Shown here: positions 1 to 5,000 of the stretch, one piece after another
Numbering within the stretch: the stretch's first letter is position 1
How the letters are laid out: each line of letters starts with the position of its first letter
Origin: CAYSXS01 sp043817345
GTDB lineage: Bacteria > Patescibacteriota > Patescibacteriia > UBA2196
Direction: 5' to 3'
DNA: 5,000 bases
Assembly: GCA_043817345.1 (NCBI GenBank)
Contig: JBDRGZ010000076.1
Span: forward strand, 1 to 5,000
Notes under the pieces: model-generated
Databases searched by the model: none
What the model saw: the letters and a program-made list of their open reading frames with translations, nothing else
What the model was told of the DNA's origin: nothing
Program-made: the position numbers and the translations under genes

Positions 1-29
1 AGAACAAGAACCTAACCTCCCTTTGTTAG

Positions 30-64
30 CCCACAGTAAATGATTGCTGTGGGTTTTTTATTTT
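30..64 (+). terminator. Intrinsic terminator of an upstream plus-strand unit
   Basis: A 9-bp stem (30-38 CCCACAGTA with 45-53 TGCTGTGGG, one G-T wobble) closes a 6-base loop and is followed by TTTTTTATTTT. The T-run lies only on the plus-strand side, so it ends a transcript entering from the left and not serS, which converges from the right. No gene is visible before it. One reading frame ends at a TAA at 13-15, 15 bases before the stem, the most natural place for the end of a coding region, but too little is present to name a product. A weaker CTAAC/GTTAG hairpin (12-16 with 25-29) lies just upstream. Confidence 0.85.
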
Positions 65-86
65 CTTAAAACTTTTAATAATTTTC

Positions 87-180
87 TTGTCATCCCGATC
101 CCGCTAAGCGGGAGGATCCAGACTATAAATAACTTTTCGTGATTTTTATTTCTAGATTCCGTTTTTCAACGGAATGACAA
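87..180. repeat. Palindromic double-hairpin repeat, copy 1
   Basis: The element has inverted ends TTGTCAT (87-93) and ATGACAA (174-180). Each arm folds on its own: the left has a CCCGC/GCGGG stem (100-104 with 108-112), and the right has an 8-bp ATTCCGTT/AACGGAAT stem (156-163 with 168-175) around a TTTC loop. Inner arm ends are also related (GGATCCAGA at 114-122 against TCTAGATTCC at 151-160). The middle (about 123-150) is A/T-rich and has no coding frame. It lies between the plus-strand terminator and the 3' end of serS, and may stabilise or end the serS message, although no T-run follows either hairpin on the minus strand. It is a non-autonomous, REP/MITE-like repeat; no transposase is seen here. 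Confidence 0.85.
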
Positions 181-210
181 AAGAAGAGGTTTAAGATAAC
201 AAAAAATATA

Positions 211-242
211 TTACTTTATTACTCTATTACTTTATTACTTCC
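211..242. repeat. Octamer tandem repeat across the serS stop codon
   Basis: Four head-to-tail 8-base units are present: TTACTTTA, TTACTCTA, TTACTTTA and TTACTTCC. On the minus strand they run through the last codons of serS (Lys-Glu-Val-Ile-Lys), its TAA stop at 227-229 and an adjacent in-frame TAG. The period of 8 is not a multiple of three, so gain or loss of a unit could alter the last residues or the stop context of the enzyme, whose C-terminal tail is not catalytic. Confidence 0.8.
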
Positions 243-1531
243 TTACCAACAAACTTTTGTAAAACTTCAGGAACTTTTACACTTCCATCTTCTTGTTGAA
301 ACTGTTCTAGAATAGCTGGAACTATACGACTTGTTGCAAGCCCTGAAGCATTTAACATGTGTAGAAATTCATTCTTACCTGTTTCTTCATTTTTAAACCG
401 TATATTTCCTCTTCTTGACTGATAATCCAATGCATTAGAAATTGAAGAAACCTCTTTATATACTTCCATACTAGGAATCCATACTTCAACATCAATTGTC
501 TTAGCCATAGCTGCTGAAGCGTCTCCAGCGGCTAATAAAGAGCTTTGGTAATGTAATCCTAAGCCTTCAACTAACTTTTCTGCATTCTTTTGTAATTCAT
601 CAAAGAAATTCCAAGATTCTTCTGGTTTACAAAAGATAAACATCTCTATCTTATTAAACTGATGTCCCCTAACCATTCCTCTTTCTTCTTTACGATAAGA
701 ACCAGCTTCTCTTCTAAAACATGATGAATATGAAAAATATTTCTTTGGTAATTCTTTTCCATCTAAAATTTCATCTCTATGATAGTTGCCCATCATCATT
801 TCTGAAGTTGCATTTAAACACATTGCCTTTCCTCCTTCGCTCTTTAACAACCCTTTGTCGCTTCTGCAGGCAGGCTCTTTTTCTTTTTCAGTTGATACCC
901 AAAAAAGATCTTCACGAAATTTTGGCAAGTGCCCTGATGTATAAGCAGATTTCTCATTTAATAAATATGGGGGAATTACAAAACTATACCCATTATCTCT
1001 GTGGAATTGGATAAAATAGTTTAGAAGAGCCCATTCTAATACGGCCCCTGTGCCTGTATAGCACCAAAATCCTGAACCAGACATTTTTGCAGCTCTTTCG
1101 TAATCTACTAAACCTAAACTAGTAGCTAATTCTACATGGTCTTTAGCTTTAAAACCAAAATTAGGTTTGTCTCCAATGGTTTTAATTACTTCATTATTTT
1201 CTTTACCACCTTCTTTTACATCTTCTGCAGGAATGTTAGGAATTTCAGCTAATTTTTCTTGTAAATTATTTTCTAGTTTTTTTAATTTTTCATCCAACTT
1301 TTTAATATCATCCCCTACTGATTTCATCTTTTTAATAATTTCTTCATCTGGTTTAGTTTTAGAATATTTATTTCTTTCAGCTTTTAATTCCTCTACTTTT
1401 TGAATTAATTCTTTTCGTTCATCATCTAATTTCAAAACTGCATCCAAATCTAAGTCTTTCTCTTCCATTCTTTTAAGAAGAGCTTTTTTAATTTCCTCTG
1501 TATTTTCTCGTATTTTATTAATATCTAACAT
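227..1531 (-). CDS. serS: Seryl-tRNA synthetase (class II)
   Basis: This cytoplasmic enzyme activates serine with ATP and charges tRNA-Ser. At 434 residues it has the usual bacterial length. The N-terminal ~100 residues form the charged helical-hairpin arm (about 35-97) that grips the long variable arm of tRNA-Ser. The catalytic core follows: motif 1 region 183-204 with LPKF, the serine-site TSE triad (242-244, where TAE is usual), motif 2 CFRREAG (271-277) followed by HQFNKIE (290-296), the DVEVWIP strand (347-353), LNASG (393-397), and motif 3 running from the SR at 401-402 to FQQEDGS (411-417). All catalytic landmarks are present, so the gene looks functional. Residues 220-236 (PACRSDKGLLKSEGGKA) form an extra G/C-rich segment in a loop that is short in many homologues (see separate entry). 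The ATG at 1531 puts the normal N-terminus MLDINKIREN in place; no Shine-Dalgarno sequence precedes it. TAA stop followed by TAG. No classical terminator on its own strand. Confidence 0.97.
   Translation of the reverse strand: MLDINKIRENTEEIKKALLKRMEEKDLDLDAVLKLDDERKELIQKVEELKAERNKYSKTKPDEEIIKKMKSVGDDIKKLDEKLKKLENNLQEKLAEIPNIPAEDVKEGGKENNEVIKTIGDKPNFGFKAKDHVELATSLGLVDYERAAKMSGSGFWCYTGTGAVLEWALLNYFIQFHRDNGYSFVIPPYLLNEKSAYTSGHLPKFREDLFWVSTEKEKEPACRSDKGLLKSEGGKAMCLNATSEMMMGNYHRDEILDGKELPKKYFSYSSCFRREAGSYRKEERGMVRGHQFNKIEMFIFCKPEESWNFFDELQKNAEKLVEGLGLHYQSSLLAAGDASAAMAKTIDVEVWIPSMEVYKEVSSISNALDYQSRRGNIRFKNEETGKNEFLHMLNASGLATSRIVPAILEQFQQEDGSVKVPEVLQKFVGKEVIK
824..874 (-). repeat. In-frame repeat-like insert within serS
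   Basis: These 51 bases (17 codons, serS residues 220-236) lie between the DLFW strand and the TSE serine-site strand, where SerRS loops vary in length. By hand count 27 of 51 bases are G or C, against roughly a third in the surrounding gene. The codons (GCC, TGC, AGC, GAC, GGG, TTG) differ from the A/T-ending codons around them. On the minus strand the blocks AGCGAC, GGGTTG and CGAAGGA occur in the same order as in the repeat starting at 4944, with the last two separated by 8 bases in both. Short inverted ends TGCCT (824-828) and AGGCA (868-872) frame it. The frame is kept and the catalytic motifs are intact. That this is a captured intergenic repeat is inferred; an ordinary lineage-specific loop is the alternative. 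Confidence 0.5.
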
Positions 1532-1556
1532 AAGGTTATATTTTTAATTGTAAAAC

Positions 1557-1562
1557 ATTATC
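1557..1562 (-). promoter_or_regulatory. Candidate -10 box for serS
   Basis: GATAAT read on the minus strand lies 25 bases before the serS ATG, which would give a leader of about 18 bases. No convincing -35 hexamer sits 16-18 bases further upstream, and chance -10 matches are common in DNA this rich in A and T. The site lies between the serS start and the repeat at 1590-1667, consistent with serS having its own promoter instead of depending on read-through from the transporter operon. Confidence 0.2.
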
Positions 1563-1589
1563 TTTATTAATTCTCACTAACACCCATGC

Positions 1590-1667
1590 TGTCATCCTGA
1601 ACTTGTTTCAGGATTTTGTGTCTATCTTAGCTTGTTTGTTTTATCCCGAAATAAATTCGGGATGACA
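1590..1667. repeat. Palindromic double-hairpin repeat, copy 2
   Basis: Two 25-base arms (1590-1614 and 1643-1667) are inverted copies of each other, matching at 21 of 25 positions, with outer ends TGTCATCC and GGATGACA. Each arm is itself a hairpin: ATCCTGAA/TTCAGGAT (1594-1601 with 1607-1614) and ATCCCGAA/TTCGGGAT (1643-1650 with 1656-1663), both with 5-base loops. Of the four differences between the arms, two are a paired change (T-A in one stem, C-G in the other), so the stem is kept. The 28-base centre is T-rich. It lies in the gap between the serS start and the transporter operon end and could attenuate read-through, though no T-run follows on the minus strand. Confidence 0.9.
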
Positions 1668-1700
1668 AAAAATATTTAGTAAATCAAAATAATAATAAAC

Positions 1701-1754
1701 TTTTTTAAAAATTAAAAATTTAAATTTATTTTAAAATTTTAAATTAAAAATTTT
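1701..1754. other. A/T-only tract after the transporter operon
   Basis: There are 54 consecutive bases without a G or C immediately after the fused permease stop codon. A 13-base direct repeat, AAATTAAAAATTT, occurs at 1709-1721 and 1741-1753, with self-complementary TTTTAAAA-type sequence between. Possible roles are a weak transcription end for the operon or intrinsically bent DNA. No stable G/C-containing stem is present, so it is not called a terminator. Confidence 0.55.
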
Positions 1755-1757
1755 GAA

Positions 1758-4004
1758 TTAACTCTCATATTCTCTCTTACTTATTCTTCTTCTTCTCATC
1801 AACCACCAAATTCCTAAAATAGCAATAATAAGTGGTATCCCTATCATGTTAAAGTATTTAATTCTATCTCTCTGTCCTGTGCTAGAAAAAAGTAAAGGAC
1901 TATTTGTCAAATTTTTAGCACGGATTGAAGACAATATATCGTCTTGTGCTAACCACTCAATTGAGTTTAAAACAAAAATTAAATTTTCTTGATAGTTTTG
2001 TCCAAAACCATCCACTGCAAAATCATTATTACCTACTACTATTAATCTTGTATTTCTGTTTTCCTCGTTTTTCTCAACTGAAACAACTAAGCTTCTTGTA
2101 TTTAATCCTTGAGTTATAAATTGTTGTTGCGGGTCTAGGTTAATCGTTTCAATCATTTGTACGCCAGCCGCGTCTGTAGTTGAAAACAAAGTTTTCACTA
2201 CTGGGCCGTCAACCTGACCCAATTTAGATAAATTAATTTCATTTGTCCATGGTAAAACAATTGTCTTAATATCTTTTGAAACATCATTTTCTTCTGCTAG
2301 ACCTCTTAGCCATAAAGGATATGGGAGAACGTATGATACTGTTCCTTGGCCTAGAGTAACTGTTTCATGAGACTTTAAATCATAAACAACATTATTTTCC
2401 AACCCAATACCATAATCATCTAATATATTATTTAAATTACTGTCTGTACTAGTAGCTATCATGTATTGTGGGTTTATCTCTACTTGTTTACCCATTAAAA
2501 AAGCACTTCCTCCATTAGATAAATATTCTTTAACTTTACCTAGCTCTGTACCATCAAGTGGGATTGATGGGCCAGCAATAACTACGACCGCTGTGTCATC
2601 TGTAATATCTACATAAGTATTATCTTCATTCTTTAGGTTTAATTCTTCTACAATATATTGTTTAGATAATTCAGAATTAATAATTGTAAAATCCTGTTGT
2701 AAACTTTTTTCTCCATGGCCAGTTAAAAATACTATCTTTTTTTGATCTGTATTAGTCATTTGCCAAATTAAACCAGTTAAAGCATATTCAAAGTTGCTTG
2801 TCCTTTGGATAAAAGGAATGGCCTGCTTGCCTAGTAACTCTTGTTCTTCGCCTTGACCTGATGGACTAAACACAGAAACAGATAAACCAAGCCAACCTTG
2901 TTTAAGTTGAAATTCATCTTTGGCTATAACATTAAACTGAATAGCTGGTATACTTAATTCTTGGGCTTTTAATTTATCTTCTTCATTCACATCAGGATAA
3001 TGAATATTTAAATCAATCTTTCCTTTTCCATATTTTTTGTAATCACCTAATATGTCCCTAACGTCTTGTGCTTGGTAACTAATCTGTGCTGGCAATTTCT
3101 TTGAAACAAACAGGTCTAAAACTATCTCATTCTCCATATTACTTACAATACTTCTAGTTGCTTTAGACAAGGTAAACAGTCTATTAGATGTTAAATCTAT
3201 TCTAGCTTTGATATATCCCCCGAATAAGTTTATTAAAATAGCTAGGACTATTACACCAACCAAAACCTGAACTGATTTCCTATACTCTTTATTCTTTCTA
3301 TTAATCAAATCTCTCTTAAAAAAGAATACAGATAACCAAATAAAGACAATGACTAGTGTAATGAAATATATTAAATCTTTAATATCCAATACCCCACGAG
3401 AAACACTTTCATAATGACCAAATATACTTAGCTTTTGAAGGATAATATTAAATGGTTCAGCAACAGCTAAAACAACCATTTCAAAACCAACTAATACTAA
3501 AACAAAATTAAAAGCTATACCAAGAACAAAAGCAACAATCTGATTTTTAGTTAAACTTGAAGCAAAAATACTTACAGCAACAAACCCAGCGATTAAAAAC
3601 AATGAACCTAAATATTGACTAACAATAATTCCTAAATCAAAACTACCAAAACTCCCTAAAGTTATGGGAGCAATGATTGTAATTATTAAAGCAATAGCAA
3701 CAAAAAGAAAAACTGCTACAAATTTGCCAATTACAATATCTTTTGTTTTAATACTTTGTGTATTTAAAATCTCAAAAGTACCTGTTTCTTTTTCCTTTGA
3801 TAAAATCCCCATTGCTAAAGCAGGAATAAAAAATAAGAATATCCAAGGCATTAAAGAAAACATTGGACGCAAAGTAGCCTCGCCATTTAAAAACAAGGTA
3901 CGGAAATAGAAAAAGTTTACAACAGCTAAAAACACAACCAACAATATATATGCCATTGGCTGATTAAAAAATGATTTAAGTTCTTTTTTAATTATTGTAA
4001 GCAT
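1758..4004 (-). CDS. GldF-GldG-like fused ABC permease and accessory protein
   Basis: This 748-residue membrane protein joins two parts that are separate genes (gldF, gldG) in gliding Bacteroidota. Residues 1-230 are an ABC-2 type permease: membrane segments near 17-37, 52-70, 93-115, 127-149, 155-182 and 210-229, with the family's cytoplasmic KEKETGTFEILNTQ (70-83) after segment 2. A seventh segment (245-265) leads into the GldG-type domain (about 266-717), opened by the hallmark DLTSNRLFTLSKAT (270-283) and carrying FLTGHGEKS (426-434). A last segment (718-736) ends in a basic RRRR tail (737-740). With the N-terminus inside, the large domain lies outside the membrane and the tail inside. 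It starts one base after the ATPase stop (TAG-T-ATG), so the two are probably translationally coupled; no Shine-Dalgarno is seen. Family is confident. Substrate is unknown, and a gliding role is not implied because the rest of the gliding machinery is absent from this window. Confidence 0.88.
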   Translation of the reverse strand: MLTIIKKELKSFFNQPMAYILLVVFLAVVNFFYFRTLFLNGEATLRPMFSLMPWIFLFFIPALAMGILSKEKETGTFEILNTQSIKTKDIVIGKFVAVFLFVAIALIITIIAPITLGSFGSFDLGIIVSQYLGSLFLIAGFVAVSIFASSLTKNQIVAFVLGIAFNFVLVLVGFEMVVLAVAEPFNIILQKLSIFGHYESVSRGVLDIKDLIYFITLVIVFIWLSVFFFKRDLINRKNKEYRKSVQVLVGVIVLAILINLFGGYIKARIDLTSNRLFTLSKATRSIVSNMENEIVLDLFVSKKLPAQISYQAQDVRDILGDYKKYGKGKIDLNIHYPDVNEEDKLKAQELSIPAIQFNVIAKDEFQLKQGWLGLSVSVFSPSGQGEEQELLGKQAIPFIQRTSNFEYALTGLIWQMTNTDQKKIVFLTGHGEKSLQQDFTIINSELSKQYIVEELNLKNEDNTYVDITDDTAVVVIAGPSIPLDGTELGKVKEYLSNGGSAFLMGKQVEINPQYMIATSTDSNLNNILDDYGIGLENNVVYDLKSHETVTLGQGTVSYVLPYPLWLRGLAEENDVSKDIKTIVLPWTNEINLSKLGQVDGPVVKTLFSTTDAAGVQMIETINLDPQQQFITQGLNTRSLVVSVEKNEENRNTRLIVVGNNDFAVDGFGQNYQENLIFVLNSIEWLAQDDILSSIRAKNLTNSPLLFSSTGQRDRIKYFNMIGIPLIIAILGIWWLMRRRRISKREYES

Positions 4005-4005
4005 A

Positions 4006-4932
4006 CTATTTTGTTAATTCTCTAAACACATCTTCTAATTTACTTTCTACAACTCTCATTTCCCAAACTATCCAGTTGTTTTTACTAGCTAATTCAGAAA
4101 TTTTTGGTCTGTATTCCTGTTCGTCTGGCATTTTAATTTCTAATTTTATCTTATCTCCTTCAACATTTTCTGCAATAATGTTTTCTGTACCTACAGCATC
4201 AATAATTTTATCTTTAATATCTTTTCCTTCAAGTTCAACTATTAATACATCGCTATGTTTGTTTTTCCTTAGAATATCTGTTGTTTTTTCATCTGCAACA
4301 ATTTTACCTTCATTAATGATAATTATCCTATCACAAGTATTCTCTACTTCAGATAACACATGAGATGAAACAATAACTGTTTTATCTTTTCCAAATTCTT
4401 TAATTAAATTACGGATATCTACTCTTTGATTAGGGTCTAAACCTTCAGTAGGTTCATCTAAGATTAAAATCCTTGGTTTTCCTAATATACTAGCAGCTAA
4501 ACCAACTCTTTGTTTGTATCCTCTAGATAATTCAGAGATTGGTCGATAATATACTTTTTGTAAACCTGCTTTTTCAACTACTTTCTTAATTTCTTCTTTA
4601 ATATCTTCTTTTTTGATTTGTTTAAATTCAGCCATCATGTTTAAATATTCATAAACAAGCATTTCTGGATATAAAGGATTATTCTCTGGTAAATATCCAA
4701 TTTCTTTTTTAGCTAATAAAGCTTTATCTTCATTAGCCATATTATTCTTTAAAACTTCTACTTCTCCTGATTCAAAAGCCAAATGTCCAGTTAAAACTCT
4801 CATAGTAGTTGTTTTACCTGCCCCATTAGGACCGACTAGACCAATAATCTCATTTTCACCAATATTAAAACTGAGTTCATTAAGAACTTGTAAATTTCCA
4901 AACTTTTTTGTTAATTGTTTTACTTTAATCAT
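4006..4932 (-). CDS. ABC transporter ATPase, GldA/ABC-2 type
   Basis: This 308-residue cytoplasmic subunit binds and hydrolyses ATP to drive the fused permease encoded next. The nucleotide-binding domain (about 1-225) is complete: Walker A GPNGAGKTT (34-42), the Q-loop region GYLPEN (79-84) with Glu in place of Gln, signature LSRGYKQRVG (135-144) in place of the classic LSGGQ, Walker B plus D-loop ILILDEPTEGLDP (155-167), and the switch His in SSH (189-191). The Glu Q-loop and LSRGY or LSKGY signature are usual for the GldA/DrrA-like branch, so they do not suggest loss of function. Residues 226-308 form a C-terminal regulatory extension ending EDVFRELTK, as in ABC-2 exporters. The ATG at 4932 gives the standard N-terminus. 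No Shine-Dalgarno is seen, and a palindromic repeat begins only 12 bases upstream. Confidence 0.93.
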   Translation of the reverse strand: MIKVKQLTKKFGNLQVLNELSFNIGENEIIGLVGPNGAGKTTTMRVLTGHLAFESGEVEVLKNNMANEDKALLAKKEIGYLPENNPLYPEMLVYEYLNMMAEFKQIKKEDIKEEIKKVVEKAGLQKVYYRPISELSRGYKQRVGLAASILGKPRILILDEPTEGLDPNQRVDIRNLIKEFGKDKTVIVSSHVLSEVENTCDRIIIINEGKIVADEKTTDILRKNKHSDVLIVELEGKDIKDKIIDAVGTENIIAENVEGDKIKLEIKMPDEQEYRPKISELASKNNWIVWEMRVVESKLEDVFRELTK

Positions 4933-4943
4933 TTTTTAAATAA

Positions 4944-5000
4944 TGTCATCCTGAGCGACTTTTAGGGTTGCTATGAGTCGAAGGATCTATTTTTTATGTT
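4944..5000. repeat. Palindromic repeat, copy 3, cut by window edge
   Basis: The element begins with the same TGTCATCCT end as the other copies (4944-4952). Its arm folds through CGACT/AGTCG (4956-4960 with 4976-4980) and AGGAT (4982-4986) pairing back to ATCCT (4948-4952), around a larger loop containing AGGGTTG. The T-rich stretch from 4988 matches the A/T-rich centre of the other copies; the second arm would lie beyond 5000. It occupies the leader or promoter region of the transporter operon. Confidence 0.75.

Noticed and set aside
11..25. Resemblance of CCTAACCTCCCTTTG to the 3' end of 16S rRNA
   Set aside because: Only the pyrimidine-rich CCTCC core is shared; the conserved GGATCACCTCC context is absent and no rRNA sequence precedes it within the window.
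87..180. CRISPR array or tandem array from the repeated TGTCATCC ends
   Set aside because: The copies are inverted pairs separated by kilobases, with no regularly spaced identical direct repeats or unique spacers, and no cas genes are present.
721..1014. Plus-strand open frame of 97 codons
   Set aside because: It lies antisense inside serS, whose frame carries clear synthetase motifs; the translation has no recognisable domain. The other plus-strand frames within serS, the permease and the ATPase are rejected for the same reason.
1594..1663. Repeat hairpins as intrinsic terminators for serS or the transporter operon
   Set aside because: The stems are good, but neither strand has a T-run directly after them. 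They may still affect read-through, so they are described as repeats only.
227..4932. Alternative genetic code with UGA as glycine (Gracilibacteria/SR1 type)
   Set aside because: All three genes read through at full family length with TAA or TAG stops, and no in-frame TGA is needed to complete any of them. The standard bacterial code is sufficient.

Overview
The window is A/T-rich DNA with three protein genes, all on the minus strand: an ABC-transporter ATPase (4006-4932), a large fused ABC permease/accessory protein (1758-4004), and seryl-tRNA synthetase serS (227-1531). All other long open frames are shadows of these genes. Nothing here fixes the taxon. A/T-richness, lack of Shine-Dalgarno sequences at all three starts, abundant palindromic intergenic repeats with TGTCATCC ends, a Gld-type transporter outside a gliding locus, and an in-frame repeat-like insert in a core enzyme together suggest a small-genome bacterium of the Candidate Phyla Radiation (Patescibacteria). 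That assignment is an inference. The stop codons used are TAA, TAA and TAG, and the genes translate well under the standard bacterial code.

Layout from left to right. Positions 1-226 hold the tail of a plus-strand transcription unit with its intrinsic terminator (30-64), a palindromic double-hairpin repeat (87-180), and an octamer tandem repeat (211-242) that runs through the serS stop codon. serS follows, complete, with a G/C-rich 17-codon segment at 824-874 that looks like a captured repeat. The gap 1532-1757 contains a candidate -10 box, a second double-hairpin repeat (1590-1667) and a 54-base A/T-only tract (1701-1754). The transporter pair follows, its stop and start codons separated by one base (TAG-T-ATG). 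A third repeat copy begins at 4944, directly in front of the ATPase start, and is cut off by the window edge.

The two transporter genes most likely form one operon. The ATPase would power an ABC-2 type membrane domain that is fused to a large extracytoplasmic GldG-like domain. The substrate cannot be read from the sequence. serS is a housekeeping gene with no evident functional link to the transporter, and a repeat separates them.

No defence system, CRISPR array, or tRNA or rRNA gene was found. The most noteworthy signal is the palindromic repeat family: it occupies all three intergenic gaps visible here, has compensating stem differences between copies, and shares spaced sequence blocks with the insert inside serS.
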